Source: Roseimicrobium sp. ORNL1
Lineage (GTDB): Bacteria; Verrucomicrobiota; Verrucomicrobiia; Verrucomicrobiales; Verrucomicrobiaceae
DNA: 64,000 nt
Assembly: GCF_011044495.1 (NCBI RefSeq)
Contig: NZ_CP049143.1
Coordinates: forward strand, 2,852,001 to 2,916,000
Direction of reading: 5' to 3'
The translations under genes and the position numbers were made by a program. The notes below the pieces were generated by a model. It ran no database searches, was not told the DNA's origin, and was given only the letters and a program-made list of their open reading frames with translations. Shown piece by piece: positions 1-7,742 of this stretch. Positions within the stretch are counted from its first letter, which is position 1. Every line of letters starts with the position of its first letter.

Positions 1-279
1 CGCCTCACGATACTCCGCGGTGGGTTCCAGCAATTCCATGCCTTCCGGCAGGGAAGGGGGCGCATCCATCTTACTGGGCCGGCCATTGGCCACCGTGATG
101 GTGAAGATGGCGGAGCCGCCCGGCGTGATCTGCGTAGGGCTGACCGACGCTGTGACCGAAGGCTGTGCCTGTGCGGACCCTGCGGCGGCGGCCAGCAGGC
201 CCAGCATGACGAGCACACTCGACAGCAATGACAGGCCGTAGCGCGAAATGGAAGTGCCGGCGCTCGTGCTCGTGCTCAT
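1..279 (-). CDS. batD: BatD-like protein, N-terminal fragment cut by the window edge
   Basis: The frame reads leftwards off the window, so only about 93 N-terminal residues are present. They show a Ser/Thr-rich n-region, a hydrophobic core and an Ala-rich cleavage region ending AGSAQAQ, a Sec-type signal peptide. Then comes an Ig-like strand segment containing SVSPTQITPGGSAIFTITV, as at the start of BatD (oxygen tolerance) proteins, which carry periplasmic beta-sandwich domains and a C-terminal membrane anchor. It is the last visible gene of the leftward MoxR-Bat operon and follows the BatB-BatC fusion after about 160 bp. An in-frame ATG two codons upstream (position 285) is an alternative start. 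Identity rests on the signal peptide, the beta-rich segment and operon position. Confidence 0.7.
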   Translation of the reverse strand, partial: MSTSTSAGTSISRYGLSLLSSVLVMLGLLAAAAGSAQAQPSVTASVSPTQITPGGSAIFTITVANGRPSKMDAPPSLPEGMELLEPTAEYREA

Positions 280-440
280 GCGCATCTCGCGCGATGCCCG
301 CGCGAGCGTTGGGGTTTTTGGAAAAATGGAAAGAGACATCTCAACAAAACAAAGGGACCAAGCCTGGCGCACCAGAAGCTTCAATTAGTGACTCTCATGC
401 CCTGCATACCGTTCACTGCTGACCACTGACCATTGACACT

Positions 441-2468
441 TTAATAATCCTTTCCCCCAAGGGCCCGCTCCCGCCGCATGAGATACTGGGTGGATTTCTG
501 CTCATCCGAGTACATGCGCAGCATCGAGCGAGCTTCATAAGGGGTGTACCCGGTGCGGTCATTGCGCATGTGGTCGCCCTCGCCCTCGCCTTCTTTGCCG
601 GGCTTCTCGTTCGGCTTGCTGCCCTGCTCACCAGCACGCAGCTCGCCTTCCAGAATCTCCTCTTGCCCCTCCTGCAGGGCGTCCGTGCGCTTGGGCTTTT
701 TGTTCTCGTCGTTGCCGCCGTCCTGATCCTGCGGGGTCTTTTGTTCTCCTTCGCCCTCTTCTCCCTCGTCGTCGGGTTCGCCTTCACCCTTGCCCTGGCC
801 TTTCTGTTTCTGCTTCTGCTTGCCCTTCTCGCCCTGTTGTTTCTGTTTCTCCTTCTGTTCGGCCAGCATGATCTTCACCTCGTCCAGACGCTTCTGCACG
901 AGAGCGCGGTTCTCGGAGAGTTCCTTGTATTCGTCGGAATCCTTCTTCGCCAGACTCATCGCCGTATCGAAGTGGTCACGGGAATCCGTCCACGCCTTGA
1001 TGGTGGCTTCCAGGTCGGACTTCAGCAGCACCTCGCCCTGGCTGTAGAGCGCCGTGGCCAGGCCTCGCAGTGAGGGCTTCTGCACACCGGGATTGTGGGA
1101 CTTGAGTGCATCGCTGAAGGAGCGCACCGCCGTGTCATACTCCTTGAGCTGCAGCTCGGCGGCGCCCAGTCCGTAGTACAGCTCTCCCGCAGGGGCGACC
1201 AGCTCCTTGGACTGCAGCATCTTGGTGTAGGCTTCCTTCGCCTCCTTGTAGCGCTGTTCCTTGTAGTGATTCCGGGCCGTCTTCACCGCAGGAGCCACGG
1301 CTGCTTCCACGGAGGTCGGAGCGAGCGCGAACCAGCCGACGAGCAGCAGGGCGGCCACGGTGGCATGGGATGATGCCGTCAGTGGTGGCGGAGTCTGGTA
1401 CGAGTGCTGGTGTTGATGCACCGTGGCCCGCGGATCCACCGGCAGTACCGCCGTGTGCACCGGCCTCAGGTAGGAGGGACGCAGCAACTGGGAAAGCATG
1501 ATGCAGAATATACCCGCAAACAGCGGCCATTGATAGCGCTCAATGGGGCGGGAAAGGTGCTTGGACTTGTCATCGTGCCGGTCCAGGTTCGCCATGACCC
1601 GGTCCACAATGGTCTGGGTGAGGGGCTGGGAGGACAGCTCCACGTACTCGCCACCCGTGATGCGGGCTATCTCCCTCAAAAGCGCGGGTTCGAGCTTGGT
1701 TTTCACGATATTTCCATTCTCATCGCGAATGTAGCCGCCGTCGTTCAAGGGATTCGGGTCCGGAATCAGGGTGCCGTCCTGCGTGCCGACACCTACGGGC
1801 AGGATGATGATATTGAGGTCCGCCGCCTTCCTCGCGGCTTCCAGGGCGGCGTCATCTGTTTCCTGTCCGTCCGTGAAAATGACCAGTCCATGCCTCGTCC
1901 CACGCGACTTCTGGGCCGTCTCGACTGCGAGATTGATGGCCGATGCCACACTGCTGCCGCCTCGGGGAATGGTGGTGTGGTCCAGCGTCTGAAGCGTCTC
2001 CGTGAGGGCCTCCTGGTCGGTGGTGAGCGGCGCCTGCAGGAAGGCGCGACCGGCAAAGGCAATCACGCCCACGCGGTCGCCCTTCAATTTCTCCAAGAGG
2101 TCCTGCGCCGCCAACCGCGCGCGCTCCATGCGGGAGGGGGCAAGGTCCTCCGCCAGCATGGACTTGGAGGTGTCCATGGCGATCAGGATGTTCCGCCCGG
2201 ACTGCTCGATGTCCTTTTCATCACGACCCAGCTGGGGCTGTGTGAGCGCAAGGATGAAAAATCCCACGCCCAGCACCAGCAGGCCGAAGTGGATGTTTGC
2301 CCAAATCACCGAGGCCCCTGCCATCAGCGTGGACCGCAACCGGGACGAAGACGCGAACCCCTCCAGCCCCTTCTTCGTCGCCAGATCCGCGAAGATCTTG
2401 AACAGCGCGATCACCGGCAGCAGGAAGAGCAGGTAAGCGAAGTTGGGGGATGCGAAGTTGAAGCTCAC
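441..2468 (-). CDS. batB: BatB-BatC fusion: VWA domain plus TPR and charged tail
   Basis: A 675-residue membrane protein. Two membrane helices lie near residues 8-27 and 60-78, followed by a VWA domain with the MIDAS motif DTSKS at 99-103 and the second MIDAS element FTDGQETDD. A further helix near 310-330 ends the BatB-like part. A new hydrophobic segment (about 365-385, ending TSVEAA) looks like a relic signal peptide and opens a BatC-like region: TPR repeats at about 395-520, then a very hydrophilic K/Q/E/G-rich tail. In Bacteroides-type bat operons BatB and BatC are separate genes, so this reads as a fusion. VWA domains bind metal and ligand, and MoxR ATPases are thought to remodel VWA partners. 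It starts 40 bp after the batA stop, so co-transcription is likely. The last residues (RRERALGGKDY) follow a conserved-looking segment rich in Y and R. Confidence 0.9.
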   Translation of the reverse strand: MSFNFASPNFAYLLFLLPVIALFKIFADLATKKGLEGFASSSRLRSTLMAGASVIWANIHFGLLVLGVGFFILALTQPQLGRDEKDIEQSGRNILIAMDTSKSMLAEDLAPSRMERARLAAQDLLEKLKGDRVGVIAFAGRAFLQAPLTTDQEALTETLQTLDHTTIPRGGSSVASAINLAVETAQKSRGTRHGLVIFTDGQETDDAALEAARKAADLNIIILPVGVGTQDGTLIPDPNPLNDGGYIRDENGNIVKTKLEPALLREIARITGGEYVELSSQPLTQTIVDRVMANLDRHDDKSKHLSRPIERYQWPLFAGIFCIMLSQLLRPSYLRPVHTAVLPVDPRATVHQHQHSYQTPPPLTASSHATVAALLLVGWFALAPTSVEAAVAPAVKTARNHYKEQRYKEAKEAYTKMLQSKELVAPAGELYYGLGAAELQLKEYDTAVRSFSDALKSHNPGVQKPSLRGLATALYSQGEVLLKSDLEATIKAWTDSRDHFDTAMSLAKKDSDEYKELSENRALVQKRLDEVKIMLAEQKEKQKQQGEKGKQKQKQKGQGKGEGEPDDEGEEGEGEQKTPQDQDGGNDENKKPKRTDALQEGQEEILEGELRAGEQGSKPNEKPGKEGEGEGDHMRNDRTGYTPYEARSMLRMYSDEQKSTQYLMRRERALGGKDY

Positions 2469-2507
2469 GGGAAAGGGAAAAGTCAGTGGTCAGGCGAGAA
2501 ACATCAA

Positions 2508-3527
2508 TCACGCGATCGCCGGCGCGGCCCTGCCGAACGTTTGCCGCCACAAAACATACGAGCTGCACAACGTGACCGCGGCAATGAGCCACCAGAAATG
2601 GACGTCCTGTGTCTCGACAACCTTCCGGCGGCGCACTTCTGTCTTCTCCAGGCCGTCGATGGTCTTGAACACGTGCTCCAGTCCGGCAAGGTCCTCCGCG
2701 CGGTAGAAGTTGCCCTGGCCGATGCGGGCCACTTCTTGCAGCGTATCCACATCGAACTCCTCACGACCGGAATCGATGATCTGCCCGTTCGGCAACTTGA
2801 TGAGGTGGTGCCCCGGCGTGCCGATGGAGATGGTGTAGATGCGGATGCCGTTCGTGGCGGCGAGTTTCGCTGCCTCCTGCGGGCTCAGCTTGCCGGAGTT
2901 GTTCGCGCCGTCCGTGAGCAGCAGGATGACCTTGCTGGGGACCTTCTGCGGAATGAGGCGCAGCGCCGCCGTGGCAATGCCGGAGCCGATGGCGGTGCCG
3001 TTTTCCATGATGCCCGTCTGCACGCGGTCCATGTTGTCCAGCAGCCAGTCGTGATCCAGCGTGGGCGGATGCGGCGTGTACGGCGCCCCGGCGAAGGCCA
3101 CGATGCCGATGCGGTCATTCGGCCTGCCCTTGATGAAATCCCGCAGCACGCGCTTCGCGGCCGCGAGGCGGTTCACCCGGGTGCCGCCGATGTAGAAGTC
3201 ATCGATGAGCATGGAGAGGGACACGTCGCACGCCACCATGATGGCCAGGCCGTCCGTCTTCACCTCTTCGTAGGAAATCACCTTCTGAGGGCGGGCCATG
3301 GCGAAGATGGCGGCTGCCAGGCCGAAGTGCAGCAAGTTCAAGCCAAAGCCACCCATGCGGCTCCGCGTGTTCGAGCCCAGCCCGCGAAGCAGTGCCACTC
3401 CGGGGAACGCGATGGCCGGTGCCGCGCCGCGTCTCCCGCGCAGCACAATCAGCAGCGGAATCACCAGCAGCAGCAGCAGCCACCACGGATCATCAAACCG
3501 GTGATTTGGGAAAAAGGGAATGGGCAT
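2508..3527 (-). CDS. batA: BatA-type VWA membrane protein
   Basis: A 339-residue protein with an N-terminal helix (WWLLLLLVIPLLIVL), a second helix near 60-78, a VWA domain with MIDAS DVSLS at 101-105 and LLTDGANNSG further on, and a C-terminal helix around 315-330. This is the standard BatA layout: helices at both ends with the VWA domain probably on the periplasmic side. Its ATG lies 2 bp after the stop of the upstream DUF4381-like gene, so the two are almost certainly co-translated. The role is inferred from family and operon: a substrate-binding partner of the MoxR ATPase in envelope or stress functions. Confidence 0.92.
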   Translation of the reverse strand: MPIPFFPNHRFDDPWWLLLLLVIPLLIVLRGRRGAAPAIAFPGVALLRGLGSNTRSRMGGFGLNLLHFGLAAAIFAMARPQKVISYEEVKTDGLAIMVACDVSLSMLIDDFYIGGTRVNRLAAAKRVLRDFIKGRPNDRIGIVAFAGAPYTPHPPTLDHDWLLDNMDRVQTGIMENGTAIGSGIATAALRLIPQKVPSKVILLLTDGANNSGKLSPQEAAKLAATNGIRIYTISIGTPGHHLIKLPNGQIIDSGREEFDVDTLQEVARIGQGNFYRAEDLAGLEHVFKTIDGLEKTEVRRRKVVETQDVHFWWLIAAVTLCSSYVLWRQTFGRAAPAIA

Positions 3528-3529
3528 GA

Positions 3530-4573
3530 CTACTCAGTCGGGAGGGGCCGCAGCGTTTCAGACTTGGGACCCGGTGAAGGGGAAGCGGATTCAGGCGCAG
3601 CGGTAGAAGAAGGGACAGCATCTTCCGCAGGTTGTTCAGCCGCCGGTGCAGATGGCGACGGCATGGGCGGCAGCGGTGGCGGCCCACTGGTAGGAATTAC
3701 GAACGCAGGCTGTGCCATGAGCTTCTGCTCTTCGCGCAGGGCTTCCAGGGCTGTCTCCACCAGGGCCTCGCTATCCGCCACCGTCCGGGGGCGTGGCGCA
3801 AACTCGACCTGATCATAGAATACCGACACCGGCTCGAACCGATTCTTCAGCGGCACGCGCGTATCCAGCGCCGCGGAGTGGTAGAGCTCCTCCGTGGTGC
3901 GATAGGGTGCGGGCACGGCATACGACTGCTGCAGGTACATGCGGATGATGAGCGAGACATCATGCGCCACCTCGGAGGGGGACATCTCATGCACACGGGT
4001 GCGCAATGCCTCGAGCGACTCGATGGCCGTCTTCAACGGCGCATTTCGCAGGGATGGGGGGCGATGCCGCTTCGGCAGGAGGGCAAACCAAACGAGTGCT
4101 GCCACCAGCAGCAGGCCCACGACAATCCCACTCACCACCAGCCACCACGGCGTGAACATGCGCGAGGGGAAATCTGGCGAGGCAATGTCCGGATGCGGCA
4201 GCGGTACCGACTGCGTCGGCGTTCCCGGCGGCGGCGGAATCTGCGCCGGCAGTGCCGCAGGAGTCATCAACCAGCAGAGCAAAATCATCGCCAGCGCCAG
4301 CGCCCTCTGCACGAGTACACGCCCCCAAGGAGTGGGAGCATTCCTGCTCCCATTGGCATCATGCGTCTCCTGATGCTCCATCTCGCCAACACTCGAAACC
4401 ATCATCCAATGATCGGGGGCACTCCTGCCCCCATGGGGATGAGCGGGGAGATCATCGGAGACCGTAGTCGCACAGCGGAGGGTATGCGTACTGGAGCTGT
4501 CACCCGAAATGGGAGCAGGAATGCTCCCACTCCTTGAAGGCGCATCCGCACGCGCAGCCCAAGAACCCTTCAT
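3530..4573 (-). CDS. DUF4381-like membrane protein with a repeat-invaded N terminus
   Basis: The conserved part has a signal-like stretch (VLVQRALALAMILLCW to PAALPAQ), a helix (WWLVVSGIVVGLLLVAALVWF), and a cytoplasmic domain of the DUF4381 kind: LEALRTRVHEMSPSEVAHDVSLIIRMYL (28 residues, given here as start and end: LEALRT..IIRMYL), FYDQVEFAPRP and EALREEQKLM, then a Pro/Ser-rich tail. Such genes sit between DUF58 and BatA in MoxR operons. The start is uncertain. I chose the ATG at 4573 because AGAGG precedes it by 5 bases, but 4381 or 4405 are possible. The roughly 80 residues before the signal-like stretch are low-complexity and are encoded by palindromic repeats (4327-4353, 4415-4432, 4509-4535), so the original 5' end has probably been altered by repeat insertion. 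Confidence 0.75.
   Translation of the reverse strand: MKGSWAARADAPSRSGSIPAPISGDSSSTHTLRCATTVSDDLPAHPHGGRSAPDHWMMVSSVGEMEHQETHDANGSRNAPTPWGRVLVQRALALAMILLCWLMTPAALPAQIPPPPGTPTQSVPLPHPDIASPDFPSRMFTPWWLVVSGIVVGLLLVAALVWFALLPKRHRPPSLRNAPLKTAIESLEALRTRVHEMSPSEVAHDVSLIIRMYLQQSYAVPAPYRTTEELYHSAALDTRVPLKNRFEPVSVFYDQVEFAPRPRTVADSEALVETALEALREEQKLMAQPAFVIPTSGPPPLPPMPSPSAPAAEQPAEDAVPSSTAAPESASPSPGPKSETLRPLPTE
4327..4535. repeat. 27-bp perfect inverted repeat inside the DUF4381-like gene
   Basis: Positions 4327-4353 and 4509-4535 are exact reverse complements over 27 bp (core GGAGTGGGAGCATTCCTGC). Each arm is itself a hairpin, because GGGAGCA and TGCTCCC pair within it. A third hairpin, GGGGGC-ACTCCT-GCCCCC, lies between them at 4415-4432. 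The whole block is translated in frame as the N-terminal part of the DUF4381-like protein. It resembles REP-type palindromes that have entered a coding region. Confidence 0.88.
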
Positions 4574-4673
4574 CAAGGCCTCTTGTCTCTCTGCCATGCT
4601 ATTTAACAGCACTCTCATCACTACTTACTGACTACTGTTTACTAACAACTAACTCCTAACCCATCACCCCACC

Positions 4674-5783
4674 TCACCTCCGCTTCCGCGATCGGAAATA
4701 TGCTCGCAGGGCAGGCATGTAATCCGTGTTGGTCTGGATGGAGACGCGCTCCACGCGGTTCCTGCTGAGCATGGCGGACAGGTTGTCCTGCATGCCCTGC
4801 ACACGCTGGTGATAGGTCTGCCGTACGAATGGGTCCGAGGTATTCACGACCACCTGCTCGCCCGTCTCGGGATCCTCCAGGCACATGCGCCCGACGCGCG
4901 GGAGCTGCAGCTCGCGGGGATCCAGCACCTGCACGGCCACCACATCATGCTTGGAGGCCGCAGCGCGCAGCGGCTTCTCCCACGCGCGATTGTCATAGCC
5001 CGTGAGGAAGTCCGAGATGATGAACACCAGAGCACGATGCGGGATGCGCTGCACGGTGAGGTCCAGCACCTGGGAGAAATCCGTGCCCACCCGGCGCGGC
5101 TGGTAGTTCAGGATCTCACGCACCACGCGCAGGGCCTGTGCGGAGCCTTTGCGCGGCGGCAGGTAGAACTCCACCTCACTGCTGAAGAGGGTCAGCCCCA
5201 CCTTGTCGTGATTTTGCTGCGCGCTGAAGGCAAACACCGCGGCGATCTCCGCCATGCGCTCGCGCTTGCTGTCATCGCCGCTGCCGTAGTCACCGCTGCG
5301 GCTCACGTCCACCAGCAGCATGACGGACATCTCACGCTCCTCCACGTACTTGCGGATGTACGGTTCATTCATGCGCGCCGTGACATTCCAGTCGAGAAAC
5401 CTCACGTCGTCCCCGGCCTGATATTCGCGGAAGTCATCGAACTCGATGCCCTGGCCCTTGAAGCGCGAGTGGTACTGGCCGCCGATGGTTTCCTTCACCA
5501 GCCCGCGGGTGATGAGCTCGATGCGCCGCACCCGTTTCAGGATGCGATTGACCCGCTCCTCGGCCACGGCGGAAGTCAGCCCGTTCCTCGCAGAGGGGCC
5601 GGGATGCTCATGAGCCGAAGCCGGGCCCATTCCCATGGGTAGCGGCGGAGGCCCGCCGGCGGGCGCGCGCCGTTTGCCTTTGAAGATGAGACTGCGCAGC
5701 CAGAAGCCGATGCCCAGCCCGACGAGCACCATGAGCGGCAGGGCAACGGCTTTTCCCAAATCGTGAAGCAGCTCAGCAATCAT
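4674..5783 (-). CDS. DUF58 domain protein
   Basis: A 369-residue protein with one N-terminal membrane helix (about 13-33), a Pro/Gly-rich linker, and the DUF58 signature: GIEFDDFREYQAGDDVRFLD then WNVTARMNEPYIRKY at about 112-145, followed by a VWA-like strand with VDVSRS at 158-163. DUF58 proteins are constant companions of MoxR ATPases and BatA/BatB proteins. The DxSxS motif suggests a metal-dependent adhesion fold. It lies 51 bp downstream of the MoxR gene in the same direction and is clearly part of that operon. The biochemical function of the family is not established. Confidence 0.93.
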   Translation of the reverse strand: MIAELLHDLGKAVALPLMVLVGLGIGFWLRSLIFKGKRRAPAGGPPPLPMGMGPASAHEHPGPSARNGLTSAVAEERVNRILKRVRRIELITRGLVKETIGGQYHSRFKGQGIEFDDFREYQAGDDVRFLDWNVTARMNEPYIRKYVEEREMSVMLLVDVSRSGDYGSGDDSKRERMAEIAAVFAFSAQQNHDKVGLTLFSSEVEFYLPPRKGSAQALRVVREILNYQPRRVGTDFSQVLDLTVQRIPHRALVFIISDFLTGYDNRAWEKPLRAAASKHDVVAVQVLDPRELQLPRVGRMCLEDPETGEQVVVNTSDPFVRQTYHQRVQGMQDNLSAMLSRNRVERVSIQTNTDYMPALRAYFRSRKRR

Positions 5784-5834
5784 GGCGCGCGAAGGCGGGG
5801 CGGAAACGGAGGCAGGACGAATTAAACAGACGCC

Positions 5835-6851
5835 TCACGGCACCGGCAGCTTGTCGAGCAACTGCCGCACAATGTCATCCGTGGTCACGCCTTCCGCCTC
5901 GGCTTCATAGCTGAGCAGGATGCGGTGGCGCAGGATGTCCGGCGCGAGCGCCTTCACATCATGCGGCGTCACGTAGTCGCGGCTCTGCAGGAAGGCGTGG
6001 GCCTTGGATGCGAGTGCCAGATTGATGGTGCCGCGCGGAGACGCACCGCAGCGGATGAGGTTCCGCAGATGCGCGGTGACGCCCTCGGGATGTCGCGATG
6101 CATGGATGATGCTCACGATGTAGTCCTTCACCTTGTCATCCAGGTGGATGTCATTCACCAGCGAGCGGCTGTTGGCGATTTGCTGGATGGCAATCACGGG
6201 CTCGACCTCCAGGTTGGGCCGGGAAGTGGCCATGCGGTCCAGCACCAGGCGCTCCTCCTCCGGGGTGGGGTAGCCCACGCGCACCTTCAGGAGGAAGCGG
6301 TCGAGCTGCGCTTCCGGCAGCGTGTACGTGCCCTCCTGGTCGATGGGGTTCTGCGTGGCCAGCACGACAAAGGGATTCGGCAGCGTGTACGTGTCCGTGC
6401 CGATGGTCACCTGCCGCTCTTGCATGGCCTCCAGCAGGGCGCTCTGCACCTTGGCCGGCGCGCGGTTGATTTCGTCCGCCAGCACGAGGTTCGCAAAGAC
6501 CGGGCCGAGACGCGGGCTGAAGGTGCCTTCACGCGGGTTGAAGACCATGGTGCCCACCACGTCCGCCGGCAGCAGGTCCGGCGTGAACTGGATGCGCTGG
6601 AAGCGCGCGTGGAGGCAGTTCGCCAGGGTGCGCACCGTGAGCGTCTTCGCCAGGCCGGGCACGCCCTCCAGGAGCACGTGACCATTCGTCAGCAGGCAGA
6701 TCAGGAGGCGGTCCACCAGTTCCGTCTGGCCGACCAGCACCCGGGAAATCTCAGAGCGAAGGGGCTGCACCCAGGCTGAGGCAGCATGAATATCCTCAAT
6801 CGTGACAGAAGCCTGGGGATGGGGGAGCGGGGGGGTTGCTACGGAATCCAT
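5835..6851 (-). CDS. moxR: MoxR family AAA+ ATPase
   Basis: About 338 residues. Visible motifs are Walker A GVPGLAKT (about 63-70), Walker B LVLADEINRAPAK, sensor-1 region VVLATQNPIDQEGTYTLPEA, and the C-terminal AAA lid (SPRGTINLALASKAHAFL). These are diagnostic for MoxR ATPases, which are thought to act as chaperones for VWA-domain partners using ATP. It is the first gene of the leftward operon MoxR-DUF58-DUF4381-BatA-BatBC-BatD. I chose the ATG at 6851; a TTG five codons upstream (6866) is also open and neither has a clear ribosome binding site. The presumptive promoter lies between 6851 and the repeat element that begins near 7012. Confidence 0.95.
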   Translation of the reverse strand: MDSVATPPLPHPQASVTIEDIHAASAWVQPLRSEISRVLVGQTELVDRLLICLLTNGHVLLEGVPGLAKTLTVRTLANCLHARFQRIQFTPDLLPADVVGTMVFNPREGTFSPRLGPVFANLVLADEINRAPAKVQSALLEAMQERQVTIGTDTYTLPNPFVVLATQNPIDQEGTYTLPEAQLDRFLLKVRVGYPTPEEERLVLDRMATSRPNLEVEPVIAIQQIANSRSLVNDIHLDDKVKDYIVSIIHASRHPEGVTAHLRNLIRCGASPRGTINLALASKAHAFLQSRDYVTPHDVKALAPDILRHRILLSYEAEAEGVTTDDIVRQLLDKLPVP

Positions 6852-7011
6852 GTGACGAATTGACAAAGGCTACAAAGACAACGCATCCCACGCGAGCGTT
6901 CGTTTTGGGAAATTCGGGGAAATGCATGATCTTCGCAAAAAAACCCCGGGATACTAAATCTTTGCGTCCGTCTTGATTCGACCGCCACCACCCCTGCGGA
7001 TGCCGGAATGC

Positions 7012-7740
7012 GGTGCGACGGTGAGCGGTGCGGCAGTAGGACGGTGGTGACGTGAGCGTTGGGTGGCGAGGTTACGTCATGGGTAGCTTCCGGTTAACCG
7101 CAAAGGGGCAGAGCGGCAAAGGACGCAGAGGAGGGGAGGGTTTGGGTGGAGGGGTAGTGAGAGGAGCCCCGGCGTGGTGCGCCTCGATGCAGAGGAGGCA
7201 AAGACGCGCAGGTAGAAATTCTCCACCTGATGAGGCGTGTGCTGCATTTATGGAGGTTAGGCCTTCCGGCCTGACAGCGGGCGTTGGGTCTTCCGACCCG
7301 ACAGCTGCGAATCACTCGGGACATGGCGCAAATCACAGGGACCATTCCTGTTAGCCGCAAGGGGCAGAGCGGCGAACGGAGGTTAGGCGTCCCGCCTGAC
7401 GGTGGGCGTTAGGTCTCCGGCCTTTTGGCATGGTGATTCCACTCGGCAAAAGTTGCCATTGTCAGGCTGGAAGCCCAACGCCCACTGTAAAGCCAGCGGC
7501 CTAAACTCCACTCGTTGCGATACCCACAAGGCGTAGAAAAATGTTCCTGCGCGCCTCTGTCTCCTCTGCATCGAGGTGCACCACGCCAAGGAACTATCAC
7601 TACGCTTCCCACAACCCCCTCCACATCCTCTGCGTCCTTTGCCTCTCTGCCCCTTTGCGGTTAACCAGAAATCACCCCCGACGCACCACCTCCCGCAACT
7701 CTCCCCACCGTCCTACTGTCGCACCGCTCACCGTCGCACC
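7012..7740. repeat. 730-bp nested inverted-repeat element
   Basis: This stretch holds no convincing gene. Its ends pair: 7012-7047 matches the reverse complement of 7705-7740 with one mismatch. The inner blocks pair imperfectly: 7085-7215 (with AACCGCAAAGGGGCAGAG and GGCGTGGTGCGCCTCGATGC) against about 7545-7675. The centre contains two related direct copies of a GGTTAGGC-type hairpin block near 7255-7300 and 7380-7430. The right end stops 2 bp before the TAG stop (7743-7745) of the lipoprotein gene, as if the element had been inserted precisely beside that gene. It could be a non-autonomous mobile element or a folded transcript; no transposase is inside it. Confidence 0.85.
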
Positions 7741-7742
7741 GG

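Noticed and set aside
1404..3812. An 802-codon rightward open frame
   Set aside because: It is antisense to batB/batA and the DUF4381-like gene, has Arg/His-rich composition and no domain pattern. High GC produces long antisense frames here.
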